Below are positions 26,006 to 34,191 of a stretch of 64,000 bases of DNA, in pieces. Numbering within the stretch: position 1 is the stretch's first letter; each line of letters begins with the position of its first letter. Both the position numbers and the translations under genes were made by a program. Location: positions 796,501 to 860,500 of the forward strand of contig NC_011071.1 in assembly GCF_000020665.1 (NCBI RefSeq), read 5' to 3'. This stretch comes from Stenotrophomonas maltophilia R551-3 (GTDB taxonomy: Bacteria > Pseudomonadota > Gammaproteobacteria > Xanthomonadales > Xanthomonadaceae). Below the pieces are notes generated by a model, which saw nothing but the letters and a program-made list of their open reading frames with translations, did not search any database and was not told where the DNA came from.

Positions 26006-27462
26006 ACATCAGCACCGTCGAACTGCTCGATTGGCTGGTCAAGGCCAGCTACCTGGTCGCCGCCACGCTGTTCCTGCTCGGCCTGCAACGCATGGCCTCG
26101 CCGCTGACCGCACGCAGCGGCATCCGCTGGGCCGGGCTGGGCATGCTGCTGGCCACGGCGGCCACCTTCTTCCTGCCCGAACTGCACAACGTGCCGTTGA
26201 TCCTGGTGGCGCTGCTGCTGGGTGCGGGCCTGGCGTGGTGGTCGGCCGGCAAGGTCGCGGTCACCGACATGCCGCAGATGGTGGCGCTGTACAACGGCAT
26301 GGGCGGCGGCTCGGCCGCAGCCATCGGTGCAGTGGAACTGCTGCGCTACGCCTTCCTGGCCAACCGCGATACCACACACTGGAGCGCGCAGGCGCTGGCC
26401 GACCTCGCTGCACGCCAACCCTCGGGCACGGTGCTGCTGCTGGCGGTGGTCGGTGCGGCCATTGGTGCGGTGTCGCTGTCCGGCTCGGTGATTGCCTGGG
26501 CCAAGCTCGATGGCCGCCTCGACAAGCGGGTGACCTGGCCGGGCCAGCAGGTGATGAACCTGCTGGTGGCACTGGCGGTGGTAGTGCTGGCGATCATCGC
26601 GGCCAGCACGCTCAACACCTGGGCGATCGTCGCCTTCTTCGTGCTGGCGCTGGCGCTGGGCGTGCTGATGACGCTGCCGATCGGTGGTGCCGACATGCCG
26701 GTGGTGATCTCGCTGTACAACGCGTTCACCGGCCTGGCGGTGTCCTTCGAGGGCTATGTGCTCGGCAACGAGGCACTCATCATCGCCGGCATGATGGTCG
26801 GCGCCGCGGGCATCCTGCTGACCCGGTTGATGGCCAAGGCGATGAACAGGCCGATCCGCAATGTGCTGTTCTCCAATTTCGGCGGCGCTGCGGCGGGCGA
26901 GGCGCAGGCGATTTCAGGTTCGCAGAAGCCGATCGAAGCAGCTGACGTGGCGGCGATGATGGCCTTCGCCGAACGCGTGGTGATCGTGCCTGGCTACGGC
27001 ATGGCCGTGGCCCAGGCCCAGCACAAGATCTGGGAGCTGGCACAGCGGCTGATCGCACGCGGGGTGAAGGTGAAGTTCGCGATCCACCCGGTGGCCGGAC
27101 GCATGCCGGGGCACATGAACGTGCTGCTGGCCGAGGCCGGCGTGCCCTACGACCTGATCGCCGACATGGATGACATCAACCCGGAATTCGCCAACACCGA
27201 CGTGGTGCTGGTGATCGGCGCCAACGACGTGGTCAATCCGGTCGCGCGTACCGACCCGGCCAGCCCCATCTACGGCATGCCGGTGCTGGACGTGGTCAAC
27301 GCCCGCAACGTGGTGGTGATCAAGCGTGGCAAGGGCACTGGCTTCGCCGGCATCGAAAATGCGCTGTTCTACGCTGACAACACCCGCATGCTGTACGGCG
27401 ATGGTGCCGAAGCTGCGGCCTCGCTGGTCAGTGAGCTGAAGGGGCTCGACGGCGGGCATTGA
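26002..27462 (+). CDS. pntB: NAD(P) transhydrogenase subunit beta
   Basis: A protein of 486 aa. The first 280 residues carry about nine membrane segments with MPQMVALYNGMGGGSAAAIGAVE near 90 (proton path). The C-terminal NADP(H)-binding domain III has VPGYGMAVAQAQHKIWELA near 330 and the GANDVVNP and RGKGTGFAGIENALFY motifs near 412 and 440. The start is TTG within the pntAB stop (TTGA), so the two are coupled. No gene follows on this strand; a SMAG dimer is directly downstream. Confidence 0.95.
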   Translation: MNISTVELLDWLVKASYLVAATLFLLGLQRMASPLTARSGIRWAGLGMLLATAATFFLPELHNVPLILVALLLGAGLAWWSAGKVAVTDMPQMVALYNGMGGGSAAAIGAVELLRYAFLANRDTTHWSAQALADLAARQPSGTVLLLAVVGAAIGAVSLSGSVIAWAKLDGRLDKRVTWPGQQVMNLLVALAVVVLAIIAASTLNTWAIVAFFVLALALGVLMTLPIGGADMPVVISLYNAFTGLAVSFEGYVLGNEALIIAGMMVGAAGILLTRLMAKAMNRPIRNVLFSNFGGAAAGEAQAISGSQKPIEAADVAAMMAFAERVVIVPGYGMAVAQAQHKIWELAQRLIARGVKVKFAIHPVAGRMPGHMNVLLAEAGVPYDLIADMDDINPEFANTDVVLVIGANDVVNPVARTDPASPIYGMPVLDVVNARNVVVIKRGKGTGFAGIENALFYADNTRMLYGDGAEAAASLVSELKGLDGGH

Positions 27463-27472
27463 TGCCGTACCG

Positions 27473-27546
27473 GTAGCGCCGGGCCATGCCCGGCGAGCGC
27501 GCAGCGCGGCTGTTCCAACAATCCGCCGGGCATGGCCCGGCGCTAC
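27473..27546. repeat. SMAG-type dimer after pntB
   Basis: GTAGCGCCGGGCCATGCCCG faces its complement ending CCCGGCGCTAC across a 30-base spacer. It lies between convergent pntB and the membrane-protein gene that follows. Confidence 0.88.
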
Positions 27547-27561
27547 CCACATCCGGTGCGC

Positions 27562-27981
27562 TCAGCGCGCCAGCCAGGCGCCCACAGTCACACCCACGGC
27601 CAGCCACAGCCATTCCATCGCGCCATTGGCGAGGGTGATCAGCGTCCAGGCCAGGTGCGGCCCCATCCGCGTGGTTGCATCCCACAGGTCCAGCCCGATC
27701 GAGCCGCCCATCCACGCGCTGGCGATGGTCCAGTTGGCCACCGCTGCCACCAGCAACGTGCCCAGCACCACCAGGGTGATGCGCAGCCGGCCCGGCCCCA
27801 GGGTGCCCATGCGCAGCATGAACACGAGTTCCAGTGCGGTCACCACGGCCATCCAGCCGACCTGCCGGCCGGTCATCAGGGCCAGCACCATCCAGGCGAG
27901 GGGAGCAACAAGCAGGCCCAGCAGCAGCATGAGGGGCCAGAGCCAGGTCACGGTCCTGGCACGCGCGGCATTGGAGGACAT
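27562..27981 (-). CDS. Uncharacterised four-helix membrane protein
   Basis: A protein of 139 aa with four clear transmembrane segments (about 10-35, 42-58, 66-88, 110-135). No conserved motif is recognised. The start at 27981 is chosen because GGGAGCTTCG precedes the ATG; an in-frame ATG at 28032 has no such signal. It is divergent from sufT. Confidence 0.62.
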   Translation of the reverse strand: MSSNAARARTVTWLWPLMLLLGLLVAPLAWMVLALMTGRQVGWMAVVTALELVFMLRMGTLGPGRLRITLVVLGTLLVAAVANWTIASAWMGGSIGLDLWDATTRMGPHLAWTLITLANGAMEWLWLAVGVTVGAWLAR

Positions 27982-28103
27982 CGAAGCTCCCTGAAAGTCA
28001 TCCACAGGATACTGTGGTTTGCGGCAGTGCACCGGCGAGGGTAGGGCGGCTGGGCTAGAATGCCGTCTTGCGTGGCCTTGGCCACGGCCCCATATCGGTC
28101 CCC

Positions 28104-28655
28104 ATGTATTCCCGTAGCAGCGAACCTGTCCACTTCGAACGCGATTGCGAGGCCGTGATGGTCCCGCAGGGCGACACCGTGACCCTGCCCGCCGGCAGCT
28201 ATGGGTACATCACCCAGGCGCTGGGCGGCAGCTATTCGGTATTCGTGGAAGGCAACCTGTTCCGTATCGCCGGCAAGGACGGTGACGCCATCGGCAAGGA
28301 GGCCCCGGCACCGCTGGAGCTGCCGGCCGATGCGACCGACGAGCAGGTGGAGCAGTTGGTGTGGCAGCAGCTGCGCACCTGCTTCGATCCGGAAATTCCG
28401 GTGAACATCGTCGAGCTGGGCCTGGTCTACGAGGTCGAGATCAAGCATCTGGACGAAGGACAGCGCGAGATCGACGTGAAGATGACGTTGACCGCGCCGG
28501 CCTGCGGCATGGGCGACATCCTGGTCGACGACGTACGCAGCAAGCTTGAAATGATCCCGACGGTGGCCGAGGCCGACGTCGAGCTGGTGTTCGACCCGCC
28601 GTGGAACCAGCACATGATGTCCGAGGCGGCCCGGCTCGAGACCGGCATGCTTTGA
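28104..28655 (+). CDS. sufT: Fe-S cluster assembly protein SufT (MIP18 family)
   Basis: A protein of 183 aa. The C-terminal half is a DUF59/MIP18 domain with FDPEIPVNIVELGLVYEVEI near 107, the invariant Cys in TAPACGMGD near 142 and VFDPPWNQHMMSEAARLETG at the end. The N-terminal 70 residues are the extra domain typical of stand-alone SufT. It assists maturation of Fe-S proteins in the cytoplasm. No other suf genes are next to it. The ATG at 28104 is preferred over 28068 because the extension is not conserved. Confidence 0.88.
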   Translation: MYSRSSEPVHFERDCEAVMVPQGDTVTLPAGSYGYITQALGGSYSVFVEGNLFRIAGKDGDAIGKEAPAPLELPADATDEQVEQLVWQQLRTCFDPEIPVNIVELGLVYEVEIKHLDEGQREIDVKMTLTAPACGMGDILVDDVRSKLEMIPTVAEADVELVFDPPWNQHMMSEAARLETGML

Positions 28656-28714
28656 CCCACGGCCCGCAGTGACGCGGGCCCGGTACTACCCGCAACCAGA
28701 ACAGGAAATCTCCG

Positions 28715-29809
28715 GTGTCCCAGTCCATTCCCAGCTTCGCCGTCACCCGTTCGGACCACCCGCGCAGCGCTGAAGAGCGCGCCCAGATCCTGGAGAAGCC
28801 GGGCTTTGGCCTGCACTTCACCGACCACATGGTGGAAGTGCGTTGGGACAAGGACACTGGCTGGCACAACGCCAACGTGCGTGCCTACGGTCCGCTGCAG
28901 CTGGACCCGGCCGCCGCAGTGCTGCATTACGGCCAGGAAATCTTCGAAGGCATCAAGGCCTACCGCCACGCCGACGGTTCGATCTGGACCTTCCGCCCGG
29001 ACGCCAACGGCCGTCGCCTGCAGCGTTCGGCGCAGCGCCTGGCGCTGCCGGAGCTGCCGGTGGAGATTTTCATTGAATCGCTGAAGCAGTTGATCGCCGT
29101 CGACAGCGCCTGGGTGCCGTCGGCCGATGAGTCGAGCCTGTACTTCCGTCCGTTCATGATCGGCGACGAAGCCTTCCTCGGCGTGCGCGGCGCGCACAAG
29201 GCCGGCTACTACGTCATCGCCAGCCCGGCCGGCCCGTACTTCGCCAAGGGTGTCGCCCCGGTGTCGATCTGGCTGTCGACCGAGTACGCACGTGCGGCCA
29301 AGGGTGGCACCGGTGCCGCCAAGTGCGGTGGCAACTACGCCGCCTCGCTGCTGCCGCAGCAGAAGGCGCAGGCGCAGGGCTGCTCGCAGGTGCTGTTCCT
29401 CGACCCGGTCGAAGGCAAGTACCTGGAAGAACTGGGCGGCATGAACGTGTTCCTGGTCTACAAGGACGGCACCCTGGTCACCCCGCAGCTCTCGGGCAGC
29501 ATCCTCGAGGGCATCACCCGCGAGAGCATCCTGCAGCTGGCCCGCGACCGTGGCATGAAGGTGGAAGAGCGCAAGGTCACCATCGATGAGTGGAAGCAGG
29601 GTGTGACCTCGGGCGAGATCGCCGAAGTGTTCGCCTGCGGCACCGCCGCGGTGGTCACCCCGATCGGCCAGCTGAAGGGCGAGGGCTTCTCGGTCGGCGA
29701 CATCAACGCCCCGGCCGGCGAAGTGACCATGTCGCTGCGCAAGGAGCTGACCGACATCCAGTACGGCCGCCTGCCGGACCGCCACAACTGGCTGGTCAAG
29801 CTGGGCTGA
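28715..29809 (+). CDS. ilvE: Branched-chain amino acid aminotransferase
   Basis: A fold-IV PLP aminotransferase of 364 aa in the last step of valine, leucine and isoleucine synthesis. It belongs to the class shared with eukaryotic BCATs. The PLP lysine is in GGTGAAKCGGNYAAS near residue 202, QEIFEGIKAYRH lies near 73, and GTAAVVTPIG near 309. It starts with GTG preceded by AGGAAATC. It lies 59 bases downstream of sufT but has no obvious functional tie to it. Confidence 0.95.
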   Translation: MSQSIPSFAVTRSDHPRSAEERAQILEKPGFGLHFTDHMVEVRWDKDTGWHNANVRAYGPLQLDPAAAVLHYGQEIFEGIKAYRHADGSIWTFRPDANGRRLQRSAQRLALPELPVEIFIESLKQLIAVDSAWVPSADESSLYFRPFMIGDEAFLGVRGAHKAGYYVIASPAGPYFAKGVAPVSIWLSTEYARAAKGGTGAAKCGGNYAASLLPQQKAQAQGCSQVLFLDPVEGKYLEELGGMNVFLVYKDGTLVTPQLSGSILEGITRESILQLARDRGMKVEERKVTIDEWKQGVTSGEIAEVFACGTAAVVTPIGQLKGEGFSVGDINAPAGEVTMSLRKELTDIQYGRLPDRHNWLVKLG

Positions 29810-29825
29810 TCGCCCGCGTTGAACC

Positions 29826-29849
29826 GTTAGCGCCGGGCCATGCCCGGCG
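29826..29849. repeat. Degenerate SMAG-type monomer
   Basis: GTTAGCGCCGGGCCATGCCC: like the GTAG family but with an extra T in the GTAG end. It lies between ilvE and its terminator. Confidence 0.55.
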
Positions 29850-29859
29850 GCTCTTCTTG

Positions 29860-29885
29860 AAAGCCCGTCCCAGTGACGGGCTTTC
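29860..29885 (+). terminator. Intrinsic terminator after ilvE
   Basis: AAAGCCCGTC pairs with GACGGGCTTT around a CCAGT loop, about 50 bases after the ilvE stop, followed by a short T-rich stretch. Confidence 0.7.
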
Positions 29886-29925
29886 TGCGTTGTGGACCCG
29901 CCCGTCGATCGCAGCAGGCGGGTGC

Positions 29926-29954
29926 TTGACGCAAATAGGTTTGCACTGCAAACT
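29926..29954 (+). promoter_or_regulatory. Promoter with palindromic operator
   Basis: TTGACG (29926-29931) and CAAACT (29949-29954), 17 bases apart, form a plausible promoter. The inverted repeat GTTTGC-ACT-GCAAAC (29939-29953) overlaps the spacer and -10. This is a typical place for a repressor, and the second gene of the operon encodes a winged-helix protein. Confidence 0.5.
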
Positions 29955-29983
29955 AAATTCAAGCGACCCCGATGGAGCGTGTC

Positions 29984-30640
29984 ATGCAGCAGCCGTCCGT
30001 CATTGATCCTTCCTCGCGCCTGCAGGCGCTGACCCGTGAATACTCGCGGTACTCGCGAAGTGCCGGGGGCCTGTCGGCCATGGCAGGCGGCATTGCCTGC
30101 CTGGCCTCGTTCCTTGCCGGCGCCCTGTTGCCGACCACCTTGGCGCTGCGCATCGTGCTGATTGCCGTGCCGGTGCTGTGGATCGTCGGCAAGCAATGGC
30201 TGGCACGCCGCTACTACCAGCGGCTGGGCCAGGTCGAGGAGCAGGTCACGCCGGCAGAACGCAACTTCCAGCGCTTCTTCATCGCCTTCACCGCGCTGGT
30301 GAGCGTGCTGGTGATCGGCAGCGTGCTGACCCGGCTGGCACCGATGGGCGAGCTGCCCTGGGACCTGCGCGCCATCGGTTATCTGGCCGTGGTGGCGCTG
30401 CTGCCCTGGGTGGTGTGGCGCTGGCTGCGTACGCCGCTGGAGTTCATCGTGGGCGTGTTCCTGCTGTGCCAGGCCGCGCTGGCCTTCACCGGGCAGGCGT
30501 ATGGCTTCGGCCCGAGCACGGCGGTGTTCCCGCTGGCATCCATCGCACTGATCGTGGTCGGCTGGCGTGACCACCAGCGCTTCCAGCGGCTGCAGGTAGA
30601 GATGCGCGCGTTCATGGCGGCGCGGACGAACGTCGAATGA
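29984..30640 (+). CDS. Uncharacterised multi-pass membrane protein
   Basis: A protein of 218 aa with six hydrophobic segments in the middle and C-terminal parts (about residues 27-50, 52-70, 96-115, 128-145, 152-168, 172-190). No enzyme motif is seen. The ATG at 29984 is chosen over 29972 because GGAG (29974-29977) then serves as the ribosome-binding site. It is the first gene of a three-gene operon with a regulator (ATGA overlap) and a peptidase. Confidence 0.68.
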   Translation: MQQPSVIDPSSRLQALTREYSRYSRSAGGLSAMAGGIACLASFLAGALLPTTLALRIVLIAVPVLWIVGKQWLARRYYQRLGQVEEQVTPAERNFQRFFIAFTALVSVLVIGSVLTRLAPMGELPWDLRAIGYLAVVALLPWVVWRWLRTPLEFIVGVFLLCQAALAFTGQAYGFGPSTAVFPLASIALIVVGWRDHQRFQRLQVEMRAFMAARTNVE

Positions 30641-30972
30641 CCCAGCTGCCTGACTCCAGAGCGCTGCTCCAGCTCGACCGCTTGATCCACGAGCCGGCAC
30701 GCCTGCTGATCCTGTCGATCCTGGCAGGTGCCGAATCCGCCGAGTTCGGCTTTGTCGAACATCTCAGCGGGTTGAGCAAGGGCAACCTGTCCAGCCATCT
30801 GAGCAAGCTGGAGGCTGCTGGACTGGTCGCCATCGACAAGTCGTTCCGCGGCAAGCGCCCGCTGACCACCCTGCAGTTGACGCCGATGGGCCGCACTGCC
30901 CTGGCCGAGTACCGCACACAGCTGGCGGCGATCGTTGCCGGCATTCCCGATCCGGATCGAAAGGACGCCTGA
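30637..30972 (+). CDS. Winged-helix DNA-binding regulator
   Basis: A protein of 111 aa consisting almost only of a winged-helix domain of the ArsR/MarR-like type (PF13601-like). LDRLIHEPARLLILSILAG is the first helix pair, GLSKGNLSSHLSKLEAAGLV near 46-65 is the recognition helix and wing, and RPLTTLQLTPMGRTAL follows. No metal-binding Cys pair is visible. It probably represses its own operon through the palindrome at 29939-29953 (inference). It is translationally coupled to the upstream membrane protein. Confidence 0.82.
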   Translation: MTQLPDSRALLQLDRLIHEPARLLILSILAGAESAEFGFVEHLSGLSKGNLSSHLSKLEAAGLVAIDKSFRGKRPLTTLQLTPMGRTALAEYRTQLAAIVAGIPDPDRKDA

Positions 30973-30973
30973 C

Positions 30974-31996
30974 ATGACATTGCTCCCGCGCCTGTTTGCA
31001 GTTCTGGTTGTTTCCTTCTCTGCCCTCATCGGCGCGGCTGCGGCTGCAGATCCGCGCCAACAGGGAGCTGCGCTGACCACGCAGTTCTACGAAGGGCACA
31101 TCGACGCACTGTGGGAACGGATGACGCCGCAGATGCAGGCGGGGCTGCAGTCCCCGCAGAACCTGGTGGCGCTGCGCGAGCAGGTGCTGGCGGGCTGGGG
31201 CGCAGAAACCGAGCTGGTCAGTGAGAAGGTCGAGAAGGTTGATGGATTCGACACCTATCTGCGGCAGGCGCGTTTCGCCAGGAGCCCGGCCATCATCCAG
31301 GTGCTGTGGGCCATCGACGCCGACGGGCGGATTGGCGGTTTCTACATCCGCCCGCTCCAGACCACGCCACCGCAGGCCGCCAGGAGCGGGTTCCTCGACT
31401 ACCAGACCCGCACACGGCTGCAACTGCCGTTCAACGATGAGTACTACGTGTTCTGGGGCGGGCGTACCGTCGAACAGAACTACCATGCGGCCCATGCCGG
31501 CCAGCGCTTCGCGCTGGATCTGCTGGTGGTCCGCGATGGCCGCTCGCACCGTGGCGATGGCCTGCGCAACGATGACTACTACTGCTTCGGTCGCCCGATC
31601 CTCGCGCCCGCCGACGGCACGGTGGTGGAGGTGATCGAGGGTGTCGCCGACAACGTGCCGGGCCAGATGAATGCCGCCCAGCTCACCGGCAACCGCGTCA
31701 TCCTCGACCACGGCAACGAGGAATACTCGGTGCTGGCGCACCTGCGCCAGGGCAGTGTGCGTGTGGCGCAGGGACAGGCTGTCCGCAGCGGCGCGCACCT
31801 CGGTGACTGTGGCAACAGCGGCAACTCCTCCGAGCCGCACCTGCACTACCAGCTGCAGGCCGGGCCCGTGTTCGGTGTCGGCGAAGCGTTGCCGGCACAG
31901 TTCTCCGATTACATCGCCGATGGCCAGCCGGTTGCACGCGGCGAGCCGGTCAAAGGGCAGCGCATCCGGCCAGCGGGCGTTCCGCGGGCCAAGTAG
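30974..31996 (+). CDS. M23 family metallopeptidase with DUF3887-like N-terminal domain
   Basis: A protein of 340 aa with a signal peptide (1-25, ending IGAAAAA), then a domain of about 80 residues like DUF3887 (QFYEGHIDALWERMTPQMQA). The LytM/peptidase M23 domain is in the second half. Zinc-site motifs are HAGQRFALDLL near 178 and HLHYQL near 291, with ILAPADGTVVEVIEG between. It probably cleaves peptidoglycan cross-links or regulates amidases in the periplasm. It is the last gene of the operon with the winged-helix regulator, starting two bases after that stop. Confidence 0.83.
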   Translation: MTLLPRLFAVLVVSFSALIGAAAAADPRQQGAALTTQFYEGHIDALWERMTPQMQAGLQSPQNLVALREQVLAGWGAETELVSEKVEKVDGFDTYLRQARFARSPAIIQVLWAIDADGRIGGFYIRPLQTTPPQAARSGFLDYQTRTRLQLPFNDEYYVFWGGRTVEQNYHAAHAGQRFALDLLVVRDGRSHRGDGLRNDDYYCFGRPILAPADGTVVEVIEGVADNVPGQMNAAQLTGNRVILDHGNEEYSVLAHLRQGSVRVAQGQAVRSGAHLGDCGNSGNSSEPHLHYQLQAGPVFGVGEALPAQFSDYIADGQPVARGEPVKGQRIRPAGVPRAK

Positions 31997-32363
31997 TCAG
32001 CGCGTCCGACGCGGCGGGCAGGTGCGCCGCGCGGTCGTCGGTGTGAGCCGTGGACGCCGATGTCGGCAAAGTCATCGCAGGACATGTGATGACCCAGTCA
32101 GGTGCGTGCAGGGCACGAGAAAGTTCCTTCACCTTCACAAACCCTCGACCCGAAAAGTCTCAGAACGAACATTTCATCTTGCTGAAAAGACGCTGAAAAT
32201 CTTGTGGTGTTCGGTTTTGGTCATTAGCGTCATCTGCACGGCGGATCGTTAGGGGGATCCGCTGGCTCGCCGGACTTCGAACCTCGCCAACGCAAGCCAG
32301 CCCAGGGTTCGGGCCGGTGCTTCTGCCGATTCCGGCATTCACACCACAAGAAAGGGAAATACG
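31997..32363 (+). other. Non-coding leader of the S8 protease gene
   Basis: No gene is seen in these 367 bases. A weak promoter candidate (TTGTGG at 32202-32207, 17 bases, TAGCGT at 32225-32230) precedes an inverted repeat GCGGATC-N8-GATCCGC (32241-32262). The repeat would lie in the 5' untranslated region of the protease mRNA. The ATG is preceded by AAAGGGAAA. Confidence 0.45.
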
Positions 32364-34103
32364 ATGTCCCAGGTAACGCAACCGCGTGTGCGTCGAGTGT
32401 GGGTGGTCCTTGGTGCGTCCGTTCTGTCATCGCTGCTGCTGGCCACGCCTGCGCTGGCCGGTGATGTCCAGCTCAGCGGCCTGCAGTCCGCACAGACCCA
32501 CCAGCGTTTCATCGTGAAGTACCGCGACGGCAGCGCGCCGGTGGCCAACACCACCGCACTGGCCTCTTCTCTGAAGAGTGCCGCCGCCGGCCTGGCCAGC
32601 AGCCAGAGCCGCGCGCTGGGCCTGCAGCAGGTCCGCAAGCTGGCCGTCGGCCCCACCCTGGTCAAGACCGATCGTCCGCTCGACCAGGCCGAATCCGAGC
32701 AGCTGATGCGCAAGCTGGCCGCCGACCCGAACGTGGAATACGTTGAAGTCGACCAGATCATGCGTGCCACGCTGACCCCGAACGACACCCGCTTCAGCGA
32801 GCAATGGGGCTTCGGTACCTCCAATGCCGGCATCAACATCCGGCCGGCCTGGGACAAGGCCACCGGCACCGGCGTGGTCGTGGCGGTGATCGACACCGGC
32901 ATCACCAACCACGCCGACCTCAATGCCAACATCCTGCCGGGCTACGACTTCATCAGTGATGCGGCGATGGCGCGCGACGGCAACGGCCGCGACAACAACC
33001 CGAACGATGAGGGTGACTGGTACGGCGACAACGAGTGCCAGGCAGGCTACCCGGGTTCCAACTCCAGCTGGCACGGTACCCACGTGGCCGGCACGGTGGC
33101 GGCGGTGACCAACAACAGCACCGGCGTGGCCGGTACCGCGTTCAACGCCAAGGTCGTGCCGGTGCGTGTGCTCGGCAAGTGCGGCGGTTACACCTCCGAC
33201 ATCGCCGACGCGATCGTGTGGGCGTCCGGCGGCAGCGTCAGCGGCGTGCCGGCCAATGCCAATCCGGCCGAGGTCATCAATCTCTCGCTCGGCGGTGGCG
33301 GCAGCTGCTCGAGCACCTACCAGAACGCGATCAATGGCGCTGTCGGGCGTGGCACCACCGTGGTGGTCGCTGCCGGCAACAGCAACACCAACGTGTCCTC
33401 GTCGGTTCCCGCCAACTGCCCGAACGTGATCGCAGTGGCGGCCACCACCTCGGCCGGTGCGCGTGCCAGCTTCTCCAACTATGGCAACGGCATCGACATC
33501 TCGGCACCGGGCCAGGGCATCCTGTCCACCCTCAACAGCGGCACCACCACCCCGGGCAGCGCCAGCTACGCTTCGTACAACGGCACCTCGATGGCGGCAC
33601 CGCACGTGGCCGGCGTAGTCGCGCTGATGCAGTCCGTAGCCCCGAGCCCGCTGAGCCCGGCGCAGGTGGAGAGCATCATCAAGAGCACTGCACGTCCGCT
33701 GCCGGGCGCCTGCTCGGGCGGCTGCGGCGCCGGCATCATCGACGCCGACGCGGCCGTGGCTGCGGCGATCAACGGCGGTGGCCCGAACCCGGGCGGCAAC
33801 GTGCTGCAGAACAACGTCCCGGTGACCGGCCTTGGCGCTGCCAGTGGCGCTTCATTGAGCTACACGGTCAACGTTCCGGCTGGCAGCACCCAGCTGCGCG
33901 TGGCGATCAGTGGCGGCAGCGGTGATGCCGACCTGTACGTTCGCCAGGGCAGTGCTCCGACTGATACCGCCTACACCTGCCGCCCGTACCTGAGCGGCAA
34001 CAGCGAGACCTGCACCATCAACAGTCCGGCTGCCGGCACGTGGTATGTGCGGGTGAAGGCCTACAGCACCTTCTCGGGCCTGACCCTCAACGCCCAGTAC
34101 TGA
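32364..34103 (+). CDS. Extracellular subtilisin-like serine protease (S8) with PPC domain
   Basis: A prepro-protease of 579 aa. The order is a signal peptide (1-32, ending ATPALA), an inhibitor-type propeptide (about 45-135, HQRFIVKYRDG...), the S8 catalytic domain (about 145-470) and a C-terminal PPC domain (about 490-579). The catalytic triad is Asp177 in AVIDTGI, His237 in WHGTHVAGT and Ser409 in NGTSMAAPHVAG, with the oxyanion Asn339 in VAAGNS. It resembles the S. maltophilia secreted proteases called StmPr. The PPC domain is normally removed after secretion. The preproenzyme likely leaves via the type II system. Confidence 0.93.
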   Translation: MSQVTQPRVRRVWVVLGASVLSSLLLATPALAGDVQLSGLQSAQTHQRFIVKYRDGSAPVANTTALASSLKSAAAGLASSQSRALGLQQVRKLAVGPTLVKTDRPLDQAESEQLMRKLAADPNVEYVEVDQIMRATLTPNDTRFSEQWGFGTSNAGINIRPAWDKATGTGVVVAVIDTGITNHADLNANILPGYDFISDAAMARDGNGRDNNPNDEGDWYGDNECQAGYPGSNSSWHGTHVAGTVAAVTNNSTGVAGTAFNAKVVPVRVLGKCGGYTSDIADAIVWASGGSVSGVPANANPAEVINLSLGGGGSCSSTYQNAINGAVGRGTTVVVAAGNSNTNVSSSVPANCPNVIAVAATTSAGARASFSNYGNGIDISAPGQGILSTLNSGTTTPGSASYASYNGTSMAAPHVAGVVALMQSVAPSPLSPAQVESIIKSTARPLPGACSGGCGAGIIDADAAVAAAINGGGPNPGGNVLQNNVPVTGLGAASGASLSYTVNVPAGSTQLRVAISGGSGDADLYVRQGSAPTDTAYTCRPYLSGNSETCTINSPAAGTWYVRVKAYSTFSGLTLNAQY

Positions 34104-34125
34104 GCCCAAGCCCCTCTCCATGGGC

Positions 34126-34154
34126 ACGCCCCGGCTCTGGCCGGGGCGTTTTTG
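34126..34154 (+). terminator. Intrinsic terminator after the S8 protease
   Basis: ACGCCCCGG pairs with CCGGGGCGT around CTCTGG, followed by TTTTTG, 23 bases after the stop codon. Confidence 0.85.
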
Positions 34155-34159
34155 TTTGG

Positions 34160-34183
34160 GTAGGTGCCGACCTTGGTCGGCAC
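34160..34183. repeat. SMAG-type monomer (GTAGGTGCCGACC stem)
   Basis: GTAGGTGCCGACC with the complementary GGTCGGCAC around a TT loop. A sister copy lies at 49983. Confidence 0.75.
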
Positions 34184-34191
34184 GCTGTTCC

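Noticed and set aside
28427..30700. A 757-codon minus-strand frame across ilvE and the membrane-protein gene
   Set aside because: It is opposite to a complete branched-chain aminotransferase; shadow of codon bias.
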